64,000 nt of DNA from assembly GCF_002234675.1 (NCBI RefSeq), contig NC_019866.2, positions 6,863,307 through 6,927,306 on the forward strand, written 5' to 3'. Source of the DNA: Oryzias latipes (taxonomy: Eukaryota > Chordata > Actinopteri > Beloniformes > Adrianichthyidae). The notes beneath the pieces are model-generated. The model did not search any database. It saw only the letters and a list, made by a program, of their open reading frames with translations, and was not told the origin of the DNA. The position numbers were made by a program, and so were the translations under genes. Shown here piece after piece: positions 36,227 to 49,388 of this stretch (position 1 is its first letter; each line of letters begins with the position of its first letter).

Positions 36227-39200
36227 CTGCAGAGATAGAAGCAAAGCTGAGAGGCTGGATGTGTCAAATCTGATGGCTACAGGTGAACGACAGCAAGGAA
36301 TGGTTGTTGCGTTTGTTGCAACAACCAGGAAAAGGACTAACAGTATGACACTACACCTTTCTTAGCATTAATTAGTATCATTTCCATGAGGGAAAGCATT
36401 GTTGTTTTTCTAATAACTCAAATTTACATAACCTTAATACAATAATCAATGAGTAATTAAATCTGATCTTAAATGAAGTGCATCAAAAAACTGAGCAATA
36501 AAATAAATATGAAGTTGGTTTTAAAAATCTATTTTATCCTCAACTCCTTATCTTAAACCAACGAAATAAAAATAAAAACAACACAAAGGGTCACTTTGTG
36601 CTGACCAGGAATTCAGAAACCCTTACAAAAACAATGGAAATCTGCTTAAAAAAAGACACTTTAAAACCAAACTAAATAAACTCCATTCTCTCTAAATAAA
36701 TATTAGTGATATCTTTTAGAAAGTCAAATAAAAGTAAAAAAGAAAACCCCAAAATTGCCAAAAAAGAAGTCAAAGCATTCGTTTTCTATTAGGTTTGAAA
36801 AATGTGCTTATTTTGATGGTATTACATAAAACATTGATGGAATTTTGTGTTTGTTTTTGGTCATTTGGGGGTTGATTTAACACAGAGGTTAGAGTCGCCG
36901 ATTTATCGCTGTTCTCTCTTTTTTTTTGCGTTGGTGGAGTTTTGGTCATATAAAAAGGTTTTTATTGCTTACATGTCATGTAAATAACCACGTCTTGCTG
37001 AACGTACTCTTATTATGAAATCCAAACCACCACTAAAATAAAAAAATCAATTTTAGAAACATTTGCTAGCTCGATGCCCAACCTTTCCCCGACCCCTGAT
37101 GGAATGCACGTACGCACATGACTTTTCTGATGGAGGGGGAGCGCCGTGTGAGCGGAAGAGGGAGACTGAATGAGACTACTACGATCACGCGTGGCTGGCT
37201 TAAAAGTGACATCCATGCAGGTTGTAGGCCTTTTCCATATGCAGAACAAACATATGCATTTATATTTCATATAATTATTTCCCGAAACATCCTGTATAGC
37301 CGATTCAGCCAGCCAGTCATAATGTGCTATTTAATAAACGGTAAGCATCGCTTTGTCAAACAAATGTTAAAATGATCGTTTTACAAGAGTAATTTCCCTA
37401 TGAAACAGGAATGTAAATATTAAAAAGATGCCAACAGTAACCCTAAACTCTGAAGTAATCATGATAAGGATATGATATTCACTAAAGTTGTTTTCTTTTT
37501 TAACATAACTACATAAAACTCTGGGCTGTAGTTTTCTACAGTTCTTTTCACTTTACCAGAATTCAGTTATCTTTTAAAAAAAATATACTTTTTCAGAATT
37601 TATTCCGATTTCTTTAACTTCCAAAAACATGCATTTAAAGACGAGCTGCATTCTTTGGTCCGGTGATTGCAGATGTTCAATCACTAAATTCATTCAGAAA
37701 AAGCAATAATGCCCCATAAAAAAAGAAATCATTAACATTTTCTGAAATCTCCTATACTTTATACGAAGCAAATTATGCATTTGTTTAAAAAGAAATAGTT
37801 TTAGTTTCTTTACATCCAAATAGAAAATAGACTGCAATGTCATCCCATAAATTGTTTCTGTTATATAATTAGCATTTATAATAATAGAGGCCTACAAGCA
37901 ATTCATTTTTTAAGCCAGTTAGAGAGTGATTGATTTTAAGTTCAAAAGTTATATTTGGATTACAGTTTTAAATTGGTGTTTAATTAAAGAGAGACTGTAT
38001 TTCTGTGAATGACAATGAGTCAGTGTTTTAATATAAAACCAATTATGCGTCATCCAGATCACACAACACACAGAAGGCCTCAGTCATCAGTGTAAAGCTA
38101 ACAAAGCGATATGAACAAACAGGGAGCAGCCTGAAGTGTGTGACACTTGAGTAGATTAAAAAAAAAAAAGAAAATAATGGTAACGCACAAAAAAAGTGAA
38201 GTGAACAGCACAGACAACACAAGGTACCAGCTAAGTTAACCAGAATATTTTTCAAATTGAAACAGCTGAATGGCAAAAACATTTATAAGATAGCATTATA
38301 GTAAATGCCAGAGTATTAGCTACAAAATTGTTTTGATTATTTTTTGTAACTACTACTAAATCAATAGATTCTTTAAGGGTTTCATTCAGTCTTCAAGGAG
38401 GAAGTGCAAGATCCTAAAAAGTAGTCTTTAAACAGGACTGACAGGTTCAAGTGACAGCGACTTGATGGTATGTTCAGCACACACAACATTATTCAAACAA
38501 ACTAATCAACTGACCATATTTATGTTTTAATCACTAACGTATGAGAGTTCCTGTTTAAAATCCAAGAAAATGAAGACATTTTGTAAGAATTCTTCCATTA
38601 AAAAAAGCGACCAACTCTAAGCTTCTCCATAATAAATCTAAACAATCATTTAAAAAAAATCAGCAAAATAACTTATTATGAGGTATTATTGCCTTAAGAC
38701 GTTTTAGACACTTTTAATGTATTATTAATTAAAATTATCACAGGAAATATTTGTCCTATACCTCCTAGTTTTGATTTACCATTAGTTGATGGAAAGCTTA
38801 AGTTTATTATACAGATATCTTTTAAATCAGACTACCCTAAACTTAGTCAGCTGACTACCGCTCATTCAAGTTCAATGGTGATGCGTTCAACGTCTTACCG
38901 TATTTTTTTTTTTTTTTTTTTGCCTCTTTATGGGTTTATCAGTACTGCAAGAGATTTCAAATATTCATCAAATGCAAAGTAAGATTGGTCATCACACGAA
39001 AAAAATATAGTCATTAGAAATGCGAAAATATGTCATAGAATCTGAGGGTAAAATCTTCACTGATGACGTTAATAGATTAGCCTATTAGCGTAAGACGATT
39101 TACACACCAACGAGAAAATCAAGAGAGAAACAGTCGCAGACGTTTTTGTAATGAATTTACAAGAAAGTGTCTTTTGTTTGGCTAAAATAATGTATAAATC

Positions 39201-39394
39201 CTCGCGTTGAAATTAAATGAATCATCCTTGGCTTGGGAAACAAGCTACCGAACTTAAGTCTATTTTCAGTCTTATTCGGTCTAAAGAGGCACCAATTGTG
39301 GGAACTTAAACAAAGTGACCTATTTTAATTACTATCGAGTCTGAAATGGATGGAAAAAATAAATAAAGCAATAAATGGGGGAATGAAAATCTAC
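36227..39394 (-). other. arf2: arf2 intron 1
   Basis: The acceptor TCTGCAG lies at 36227-36233 (minus strand), 10 bp before the ATG; the donor is GTAGAT at 39394. The 3.2-kb intron is AT-rich with a 17-18 base T run near 38905. One CpG-richer island sits at about 37080-37200. No other gene is seen in it. Confidence 0.7.
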
Positions 39395-39570
39395 CTTTAC
39401 TGACGTTTCTCGAAGCGTCTTCACTGCTCCTTCGCAACAATAAAATGGCGTTTTCCGGTGTCTCCTTCGTCATCACATCCTTCTCCGGTTTTTCTTCTTC
39501 GTCTTCCTCAACTTTTCTGATGTTTACAACAGCGCCACCAAGATGCGAGGCGTTTTCACGGAAAATATCT
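39395..39570 (-). promoter_or_regulatory. arf2: arf2 non-coding first exon and promoter
   Basis: On the minus strand a CpG-containing segment ends in CGTCAGTAAAG/GTAGAT, a good donor for splicing to the acceptor before the arf2 ATG. It carries ACCGGAAAACGCCATTTTA, which combines an ETS-type GGAA core and a YY1-type GCCATTTT, plus a second CCGGAGAAGG upstream. This is the usual make-up of TATA-less housekeeping promoters. The exact start site is not visible. Confidence 0.6.
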
Positions 39571-40479
39571 GATCCGAGAAGGGAAAAAGTAACCTAAGTA
39601 TATAAATGAATTTGTTTCTCTCTTGAGGGTAAAACGGAATAAATCATGCTTAAATACGGTTTTCGGTCTCAAATGTGTTAATAAGAAACAGTCAAAAGAA
39701 TCCAGGAACTATTTAGAAAACAAAATGTACTGATATTAAAATATATAAATTTTCAAAGTCTTCATTAGAAATCCAAACATGAATTAATTAATTTCTGTTT
39801 CTACATTATTTTTTAATTCAGTTAGGCTACTACTAGGAAAATGTTCAGAAAAATGACTTTGTTGAAAAAGGATGTTGTACATGTGTAAATAAACGAATCA
39901 AACAAGATGACATATATACGACATATAATATAGAAAAAGAGCAAAAAAGGACAAGTTGATTCAATGCTGTAAACAAGTAAAATCACATGAAAGTTTTAAA
40001 AAAAATTAGCTATGTGGAAAAGAGGTTACACATAACTACATTTTGTTGTAGGCATAATTTATGTTTCATACAAAATTATCCTTTACAGAGATTAAAAACT
40101 ACATTTACAGATAAAGAAATTCCCAAATATATGTAACAGAAAACATGTCACAAAAAATAAAGAAAAGAAAGATATCTTCATGGTTATCTGGGAGAGAATT
40201 GGAGAAATAGTCATGTTTCACATTATTTTTGGTCTGGAAAATGGCAACTATTATCTTTCATTCTTCACTAGAGGGAGCTCTGTCCAAATCTGGAAGACAA
40301 AGAAGAAATTTGATTGCAGCCAAAGACCCAAGACTTCAATCAGATTCTGCATCCTGTCTTTTACTGCTGTTTCCTATATGTATTTTTCACATATAATGAT
40401 TCATTTTGTTTTCAAAAACGGTACATGGCGAATTAAACCAAAATATCACCATGTTACAATAACTAATAACTACTAACAT
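39571..40479. other. arf2-wnt9b spacer, nothing recognised
   Basis: AT-rich DNA. An open frame at 40180-40476 has no family resemblance and no expression signals, and it is left uncalled. Confidence 0.45.
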
Positions 40480-41110
40480 GGCCTGTCAGACCAAACCTGT
40501 ATGGACTCCTTATGGAGATTAGAAGGAGAGGTTTAGCAGCAAGACAGACAATTAAATGTACTTTGAGTGATCAGCACAAGAGTTATAAAACTAAAGTTCT
40601 GACAGCTAAATCCCCGAGCAGAATCTAACAATGTGTTAAAAACCAGAAACATCAGCAATTTGCAGGAGTTAATGTAGATGCTGATAAGTCTAGAAAGGCT
40701 TGTGGGGGATATTCTAAACTCTGGACTCCATAATTATACAGTTAAAAAAATCATTTAAAAGCAGGAAAGAGCTAGAAGTAAATCTAAATGTGCTTTAAAG
40801 TCTGCTTCAGTACATCAGAAAATTGACCAAAAGGTTTGTCTTAGACTTTGGGCTCATGACATTTTAAAACAATACCTTCTGTTTGATGCAGGTGTGTGGT
40901 CGGGCCGAGGCTAGATTTTTGGGAAAGTTACCACAATGAAACCTATTTGCTTTCAAAAAGTAGATAACACCTGACAGATTTTTAGATTAAACGGAAATTT
41001 TCAATTAAAAAAATCTGTTTTGAAAAGACAAACTCATAATGAAAACTGTAAAGCATGGTGGTGGAGGGGTCATGATTATTATATCAAATGTTTATCAGAT
41101 AAGTTAAAGT
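40480..41110 (+). pseudogene. Very decayed Tc1/mariner-like remnant
   Basis: The best evidence is at the right: AAACTCATAATGAAAACTGT, then AAAGCATGGTGGTGGAGGGG and TCATGATTA, close to the AAGCATGGTGGTGGAGG stretch in the catalytic part of many fish Tc1-like transposases. The left portion (GCAAGACAGACAATTAAATG onward) fits a decayed helix-turn-helix region only loosely. No frame survives. It appears to be a different lineage from the copy at 8880-9500. Confidence 0.4.
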
Positions 41111-41605
41111 GGCATGCTGCACAGAATTAAATAAGTAACACAAAAAATATATCAAACTGAAGCAAGACAAAAAAATGTTAAGATGTAAAACAAGTAGCGA
41201 AGGCTGGAAATTCAACTGTTTCACACAGCAAATTAAGATTTTGTTTGTTTTGTTTTATTTTTTGACAAAATTTGCGTCGGTGTGCAACGCAATAAAGCAA
41301 CTACACACTTTAAAGCATTCCCTCCTTCTGTGTAGTCAAATAAACTTAGTGGCTCCGCAGCTCCGCGCACCTGGGTGGTGTCGCTTTGGGAGGGAACAAA
41401 CATTATGCTCAGACTCCAATAAGGGTGCGGCACGATGATGCATCCTCCTCCAAAAATCCTGCCTCCCTGCAGACCGCTGAGCCATGCGCACCAGGCTGAA
41501 AGTCTGTGTGCGTGTGGGGCCCCTTAAAGAGAAGCGCCGAGCAGACGGCTCAGACTTTCCCACTTGAAGAATCAGCGAAATGAGGAACAGCGCCAACCCG
41601 GCACC
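41111..41605 (+). promoter_or_regulatory. wnt9b: wnt9b upstream region and 5' leader
   Basis: Composition shifts to G+C-rich from about 41340, with GGGCCCC and GCGC-type stretches and no obvious TATA box. The leader contains an upstream ATG at 41580 (G at -3) that is out of frame with, and overlaps, the main start at 41606. The transcription start is not determined. Confidence 0.45.
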
Positions 41606-44600
41606 ATGCGCTCCAGGCTCCCAAGGACCGCCTGCATACTGCGAATCATTGCACTTTGCATCCTTCTCTCGCACGCCGCAGCTTATTTTGGGTCAGATAT
41701 TTAACTTTTTCTGCCAGTGAATTGTGTTTGTATCTGTTGGAAGTTTTAGCCAAATTACGCACGCGTAAAAGCGGAGAAGCCTGAATGTCTATGGAGGTGA
41801 AGCCATGTCGGAGCTTTTTCTCTATACGCATTTCATAGATGAGCCAAAAGTGTCATTTTTATTTTTTTCAGAACTAAAGAAATATTGTTATTTGAACCTT
41901 TCAACCGATTTGAAGGATATATTTTTTTATTTTTGCGCACCAAACTCTGCGCGCGCAGAGAATACGAAGAAAGAACAAGAAGGCTTCTCAATTCTTGAAT
42001 GTTTTAGCTTTAATACGTATATCTCCACTTTTTAAGTAGACTATTTTAACATGGTCTTTGAGATGATCAATTCTTATTTATCACTGTGAGATTTTTTTTA
42101 GGTCGATGAAATCTGTTATTTATTCCAACGTCTTTATTTCTCCTCCTGTTTTCTCTCCTCTCTGCGCAGACTGACAGGCCGGGAACCTTTGGTGTTTTTA
42201 CCAGGTCCTTTTTCCAATGACGCTCCAACAGGAAAGGCCCACCTGAAGCAGTGCGAGCAGATGACTCTGACCAGGCGGCAGAAGAGACTGTGTCGCAGGG
42301 AGCCTGGTTTGGCAGAGACGCTCCGGGAGTCTGTGCGCTTAAGCCTTCTGGAGTGCCGCTATCAGTTCAGAAACGAGCGCTGGAACTGCAGCCTGGATGG
42401 CCGAGGGAGCCTCCTGAAAAAAGGTTAGCCTTCCCCTTAAGCCTTTAATTTAAAATCGCGTTGGCTTTACTCAACTTGACCACAGAGATATTAATGGGCA
42501 GGAAACCGCTTCCTGCGGGAACAAGCTGGATTGCTTCTCAAACAAAGTCTGTGATTTTCTTTAATCCATCTTTAGATTTGTGCGTTTTTGTTTCTCTCCA
42601 TGCAGTCGCTATTAAATCAAGGATGTTGTCTTTGTTTTTTTATCTAGCTGCATGTTTAAATGAAAACACACACATGTGCAGAAGCTGTTTTGGTAAATAG
42701 TTTAAAATAGTAATAGACAAATCTGTTTAAAATCAATTTTCCATCCAGGGTGGGTTTCTTTAATACTTCTTGGTTAAACAAGATCCCCTTTAATTCAATA
42801 AATTCCACTATAATTAGATTTTTATACAAAATTTTACATCATTAACTTAAAATATTTTGACTTTTTTGTCTCTTTCTTTTTCCTTGTGGGTGTTTTTATT
42901 TTTTTTATTTAGAAGATTTAATACTACTAGTGCTCCAAACCAAGCATTTAAAAAAAAAAACTGTCCCTGAATTTGTTTATCTAAAAGCACCTTCTGCTTA
43001 ATTAGATGCAATAATTGATTGTCTTCCTTTTGGAAGAGGGTCAATACATTCAATTAAAAACCCCTCCAGATCTGCTGTGCATGCAAAGTGCTGTCGGATC
43101 TTTCGAGTTTTATGAATATAGATATCAATGTGTGGGAGAACGTGAACAGGTCAGCACAGAGGTAATGAGAGAGTAGGAAGCCACAAAATGTGTTGTGGTG
43201 AAGAACGCTCAAGCCCTGTGGTTATTTTTATCTCAGGAAAGTGCCCATTCCCAGAGGAAAAGGGTGGCGTGATTACCCACTTTCATCTGGGAAAATACTT
43301 AGTCAAAATAATAATTAATTAGATCAAAATAAACCCCTGGTGAGGAATCTGAGTGGAGCAAATACCAGTGCACAAACAAAATGTCTAAACTTGCAAGTTT
43401 TTGTCAATATTTTCATTTAAAGTCCCAAACCCTGGTCTAGAAAGCAGTTTTGCTTATTTTTCAAAAAATATTACACATTTTTAACTCAAATCATCAATCA
43501 ATCAGAGTCTTTTTGGATTGGAAATGACCAGTGAAGAGTAATTGTTTTTATTGAGACCTTTAATCTCCTTTCCCCCCCAGCTTTCAAGGAGACTGCCTTC
43601 CTGCTGGCTGTGTCCTCTGCAGCGCTAACCCATGCCCTCGCCAAGGCGTGCAGCTCAGGACGCATGGAGAGGTGCACGTGTGACGATTCCCCCGGCATCC
43701 AGCATCGGGAGGCGTGGCAGTGGGGGGTTTGTGGCGACAACCTCAAATACAGCACCAAGTTTCTGAAGAAGTTCCTCGGACAAAAACGAGTCAGCAAGGA
43801 CCTGCGGGCTCAAATGGAAGCCCACAACATCAACGTTGGCACACGGGTGAGTGTGACGTCAAATGTTGTTCAGAAAAAACAACATGTCTTTTACGATGAA
43901 GCCTGAGGCAGCACCACTTCAGCCGCACTTTGCTCAATTATCAGGGCTGTTATTTAGCATGGAAATTATACTCTTAACACACTAACATGCATCAGAGGTT
44001 TAAACCCCACCTGTATATTTTTGAAAAGTGCCAGTCAGACAACCCCACCTCCCAATTCCAGTTAGCTGCCATGTTTGGCTTGGGTGGGTAATGCAAGGAG
44101 ACAAGGTGGCTGCTGGGATTGTTGGAGCCAGGTGTTTTTAGGCATGATAAAGCTTGCTGTGCGGGCCAACAGAAAATTAAAGGTCTCGTGTCGGAGGGAA
44201 CGATTATAACTTTGGCCGTTTTCTTTTTTTTTTTTTTTTTTTTGTAAATATACGAGCAAGCATTTCTTTCCACTAACTGGATCACTGCGCTCTTCATAAA
44301 TCCACTTAATGTTCGTAACCACCATTCCGACGCTCCAAAATAGCAATCCTCAGGGTGTTAACCTGCACCTCACACCTTGATGGTCCTAGTGAGTAAAAAA
44401 AGGTTAGAAAAAAGAAGAAAAAACATAACAGGAAGGACTTTATCTTATCTCATCAGAGCTGAGTTAAAAGTTTCCCATCATTGTGGCTGAAAAGAGACTT
44501 GGAGTCACGTTAACAAAAAGCATGAAGTGGTTGAGGTGTCCTCAGCTCGCAGTAATGGTCCTCAAAAGCCCCTGAGGGGTTCATACCTGCGCAGGGAGGA

Positions 44601-45672
44601 ACTGAGCAGAACTTTTCAACCTAGAAGTGGCCTCTGGCCCTCTGCGTTTGACCTGTCTCTGGCCCCAGCTGCCCTCGGTCTGACTGATTGCTCTCTCATC
44701 ACTGACCATCAAGCTCAGTGAACTATTAACCTGAAGCAGGAGACCCCATCCCGGGCCACTGTTGCATCTTTTCTGCTCAAACAGAAATTCTTTATTAATG
44801 TTTTCCATGAGCAGGCTCATGCTCGAAACTGGGCGTAGATACTCCTGTCTGGGTTGCAAGTCGTCTTTGCCTCAGGCTTGGCGTAAAAAAAGAAAGGGAG
44901 AGAGGCAGACACAGCTAGTTATGGAAAAGCAGGGAAGAAAATAGCAGGAACTGTCCAGATGAGAAATGAGAGCTGAATGAAATACAGCCAGCTCAACTGT
45001 CCTCCTCAATCCAATATGTCAACATTTTTGACTGAGGTGAGCTTCAGGCACGTATCTACAGACCAGCACCCTAAAACTTTACCCCCCCCCCCCCCCCCCC
45101 CCCCCCATGCAGGAAACCACCTCCCTTTGTCAAGATAGACCCCACAGATAAGGCGCCAGGTAATGAATCAAACTGAAAGATTTTTTTTTTCTCCCCATCG
45201 TTCTTCTTAGGCAGTGAAGAGTGGTCTGAAGACGACTTGCAAGTGTCACGGCGTCTCCGGCTCTTGCGCCGTACGGACTTGCTGGAAGCAGCTGTCTCCT
45301 TTTCATGACACTGGGCGGCTGCTGAAGTACAGATACGACACCGCGGTCAAAGTACTGAGTGTCACCAATGCAGCCACAGGGGAAACAGAGCTGGCGGGCC
45401 CTCGCCGCCACAGCCAGAGTCCTCGCACAACTGACCTGGTCTACCTGGAAGACTCCCCCAGCTTCTGCAGGCCCTCCAGGTATTCACCGGGCACAGGTGG
45501 GAGGTCGTGCGCCAAAGACACAAGCTGCCAGAGTTTATGCTGCGGACGTGGCTACAACACGGCAATGCACCTCACCAGCCTGTCCTGCCACTGCCAGGTG
45601 CGCTGGTGCTGCCATGTGGAGTGTCAAACGTGCGTGAGGGAGGAGGAGAGGTATACCTGCAAAAATGCTTAA
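41606..45672 (+). CDS. wnt9b: Wnt9b secreted signalling protein
   Basis: Four exons: 41606-41691, 42170-42423, 43581-43846 and 45211-45672, all GT-AG, giving 355 residues (the mammalian protein is about 357). The ATG at 41606 has A at -3 and opens a signal peptide ([18 protein letters not shown]) followed by the YFGLTGRE start of mature Wnt9 proteins. Landmarks are [12 protein letters not shown], the glycosylatable [30 protein letters not shown], the lipid-acceptor serine in [10 protein letters not shown], and the C-terminal cysteine knuckle ending [12 protein letters not shown]. Wnt9b is palmitoleoylated, secreted and acts through Frizzled/LRP receptors. It fits Wnt9b better than Wnt9a in the RRQ and SGLKTTCKC segments, and gosr2 next door agrees. 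Exon 2 joins exon 3 as KKAFKETAF, with Ala where mammals have Gly. Confidence 0.97.
43850..45210 (+). other. wnt9b: wnt9b intron 3
   Basis: The intron holds a 20-base T run (about 44224-44243) and a 25-base C run (45082-45106) about 100 bp before the last exon. Short open frames on both strands are not supported as genes. Confidence 0.7.
45082..45106. repeat. Poly(C) run in wnt9b intron 3
   Basis: 25 consecutive C, the longest of several C/G homopolymers in the window. Confidence 0.97.
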
Positions 45673-47604
45673 ATAAATGGCGGTGTGACACAAAAACAAC
45701 AGACTTGGAGATAAAAGAAAAAAGAATGAACAATGGACCCAGACAAAGACACATTTGAACAAGACAAATCGGCCTTAGATGTTTCACTAAGGGACCTTCA
45801 ACTGTTTGCTGACTTGCATGCTATATTAGGAGGAATATAGGAGTGTAATTTGTACTTGATAATAATCACCATATTTTACAGCTTACTGTAGGTGAGGATG
45901 TTTTCACACTTCCATGCTTTTCTCTGGTTGGATGCACTGAAATCCTGCTTTTGCTCCCCCTTTTTTGGGGGAATCAAGCTCTTCAAACAGAAACTGGACT
46001 GGATGCAACCGGCAGTGCGGCATCAAACCACAACTGCCTTTGAAACTGACTTTACTGTTTTGTAATTCCCCTCCCACATTTGACTATTTATTGTGCTAGT
46101 CTTTGTGTCTGTTATATTGCTGCTTTACACGTTAAATCCTGTCATCAAGTGATGCCAAAGAGGCTTAAGTGGACTTGAGAGGAATTTACCTGTCTGTCTT
46201 TCTGACTGCTGTTTTCTGCTGTGGAGAACTTAAAGGTTCTTTTCTGAGTAAAAGCACTTGAGTTGCTCTGTTATGGTTTTTTGTTATGTTATAAAGTGTA
46301 TTGTTCTAAAGATATATGCCTTGGCCGAATCACTGGATGCTTCAAAGGGGTTCCTGATATCACTGACGTACAGAACAATACAATTGCATGCATTAACAGG
46401 GTTATTGTGTAAACAAAGAAGCTGGGTTTCAGTTGAGCTTATGGAAATCTCTATGGAAATCTCTACATAGACTGATGTGTGCCTGAGCAGAACAAAGGGA
46501 AAGGTTAACAGTGAAGGAACACTGTCTTTAAAAATCTGCTTCATGCAGGAGCGCACTAGATCCGCTCTCCTTTTTTTTTTTTACTTTAAAGTGTAAAATT
46601 GCCCAACTGAACGATTTGGTCTTTAAAGTCTAAATTAGCCACATCTTTGTTCTGTGAGTCTTTGAAGAGGGTCAGTCATGCTCCCTATTTTCCCCTAATT
46701 GCTAATCAAAGAAAATCACAGTGTTTACTCCTCTAATATCCAGCTCTATGTCCATATGTGCAGGTTAAAGGTGCAAGTTGAACCCCAAATCACAACAACC
46801 TGTAGACTTTATGTTTTAGCAAAGAGATTCTCAGCTGGATGTGAATGAAAAGTCACACTGGGGCTCCAGGCGTCTGACATTGTGGAATTATAATTTTCTA
46901 CCTCACTTCAACTTTTGGCAAAAAAAGAAAAACGGAAAGATTTATGAGCTATGCAGAGCTACCTTCTCTGTAGATACATGTCTCTCCCTCTGCATCCGTC
47001 TTCTATATCATATTTTTGCTGTTTGTACAGGTCCTGTGAATGTGTTGATGCGCACGACCGATCGATGTTTTAAATCTTCACACTTTTATTTAAAGCAAAT
47101 AAGAAATAATAAAAAAGGTGTACATTTGTAAGTCCTGCCTGACTGCCACGTTTTTAGTCACGTCGCTCGCTCACTCATCCACGTGCCTGAAACTCCGAGC
47201 GAAACCGCTTCCTGTCGATGACGCCCTCCCCTCCTCCTTTTCATGTGAAACCTCGGAGGTCTTGCAGCATCACCCAAAGCCACCCAGTAAAGCTCAAGAG
47301 GGGTGGGCACACGTACAGGTGTGGTGCCTCCGGCTTGAACACCAGCTATGATGACAATCATAATGAAGACGATGATAAAGGTGATGACTTGAGGGAAAAC
47401 ATTTGACCCCGCAGCATCACTGCAAGAAAGTTACGACAGAGCGTTTTGTGGCCGATTATCCAAGAATCATAGGTATCATAGGAATCATAGAGGTATCAGA
47501 GAGCCTCCAGGAAACAGAGGTCATTGTATGAGATATTTAGAATATGCAGACTTTGTTGTTGCTTTATGATTGCCGTGATTTAGTGTTATTATTCCTTAAT
47601 AAAA
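45673..47604 (+). other. wnt9b: Probable wnt9b 3' untranslated region
   Basis: There is no coding signal after the TAA. AATAAA right after the stop (45674) is too close to be the usual signal, so the next good candidate is AATAAA at 47599-47604. The extent is a guess without transcripts. Confidence 0.35.
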
Positions 47605-48941
47605 CCTCAACCTGAATGTAGGGGTGGGTTCTAAAATGATTCACTATCTTTGTGGACAAAACTTGTCTTCAACCAGATTTTGGTTACATTTAGCAAAAGT
47701 GACAAGAAATAATTAGTTTTTTTTTATTAGAAAAATGCTTAAAAGAGTGAAATGTATTCAAATATCTCTAGTTTTTTTTATAACTCCAAACTATGTGCTT
47801 AAAAAGGTCAACATTTAAAACAATACTTGGCAAAATCAAACTTTTTATGAATATTTCATTTCATAAGAGCTATAAGCAGCCCTCCTAAAGCTCTATCCCA
47901 CCTGTGGCTGTTCCGGTAAAATCTCATATCTCCACATTTGACCCGATCAGATGGTTTGCACAGCGACAAGACGTTTCAGTCCATCTCATAACGGCATTAT
48001 GTAAGCTGTCTAAAACACATGCCCTTTGCTACAAAATGGATTTCCCCTCTCAGGCAATAAAGTCGAGAACTTCAGTTTATACACGAAATGCGTCAACGTC
48101 TTTCCGATAGGTCGGGTCAAGCAGGTTCACATCACTACTGACTCACTATATTAACTCCTCATATTATAATATTTCAGATCAATATTTAACTGTTTTCCAG
48201 CTTGAATGATGTTTATTTAGAAAAAAAAACAGAGCTGCTGGATAAAAAATTAGACAGAGGAGTGTGTCAGGGGAGCTGGTTGAGATTTTGAACTGCACGA
48301 AGGGAAAAAAGAAGATGGAGGGATGAATAGGGATACGTTTGTGGCCCCAGGAGGCCTATCCCCTGCTGCTGCTGTTGTTGTTTTATAATGAACTCCTAAA
48401 GCTTTCATTTCCCTCACTACCCTTAGCGGTGGGGTTGCATGGATGGGGGCTGCCCAGTCAAAAGCTTGATTCGCACGCGAAAACCCCGAGGGTGGCTGCT
48501 TTCAGCGGGATGTGGAGGTCGGACTGAACGAGGGTGCAGTAGTCGAGTCTTTGAAACTGTGAGGGCAGAGCAGTTTTTGCATACGTGTGTGAGCACGTGT
48601 GGTGTGAACACACCTGTGGTCACTTCTCTGATGATGCCAGTGTGGGCATTCGCTGCCAGGTTGTTCCTGTAAATGCGGGGGCCACGGTCCTTCTAGACGC
48701 TGGAGCTTCTCTTAGAAATGCAACAGAGTATCATGAGAAAAAATGGAGGACAGCTGAAAATCCAATTAAAAAACATTCAGCTCCGTGTTAAAAAAAAGTT
48801 CACACCACTTTAATTGACTTTGTTTTGCCTTTATAACCTATCTCTGTTATGGTAGCACGCTTCTTGCCCCCATCTGTGCCAATATGATTAATAAAACCAA
48901 TCAACATAAAAATATTTTAGACTATCAAATGCTTGTAATCA
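47605..48941. other. Intergenic, nothing recognised
   Basis: There is no gene. A more G+C-rich stretch with open frames on both strands (about 48340-48790) has no family match. Confidence 0.45.
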
Positions 48942-49388
48942 TAAAGACCCATTCCAACAAAGATTGTGATTTTGCATTTTTGGCATGTTCTGGTGGCATT
49001 TTTCTGATTCTGGAGGACACATGTAAAGATAATAAAGCTCAAAACTGCATTTCTAAGTATTCCTTTATTCAAGTCGTTATGAATCAGGCGCAGATGAAAA
49101 AATGCCATTTGAAGAAGTGCTTTTTTGCTACGTAGAAATTACACTGGGAAGGCCACAAGCTCTCTGCTCTGGGCTCTGAGCATTAGGGAGGGGAAGAGGG
49201 GCGGGCTTGGTCCATGCCAACAGCCCCACCCACAACTCGGAGCTGGATTTCTAATGAACTACTACCGCTCTGCAGAAACTATGCCTTAGAGGTGTTTTGA
49301 TTTTGTCTGAAAATGGCACCATCATATTGTGAAGGCAACTGGGAATACTTTTACTATCGATCAAAAGATGATCAGAGTGGGACTTTGA
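48942..49388 (-). mobile_element. Dispersed element family B, copy 1
   Basis: The minus strand of this block matches the plus strand of 56039-56380 in order: CCCACTCTGATCATCTTTTG, CATAGTTTCTGCAGAGCGG, a GTGGGTGGGG block, GCCCGCCCC, TTTCTACGTAGC, TCATCTGCGCCTGATTC and TTGAATAAAGG. The outer ends (TAAAGACCCATTCCAACAAA, and the complement of AGTGGGACTTTGA) look like diverged inverted repeats. It is non-coding and about 450 bp long, a non-autonomous DNA element by appearance. Confidence 0.65.

Noticed and set aside
40180-40476. 98-codon open frame between arf2 and wnt9b
   Set aside because: There is no family resemblance, it lies in AT-rich spacer, and it has no good start context or splice sites.
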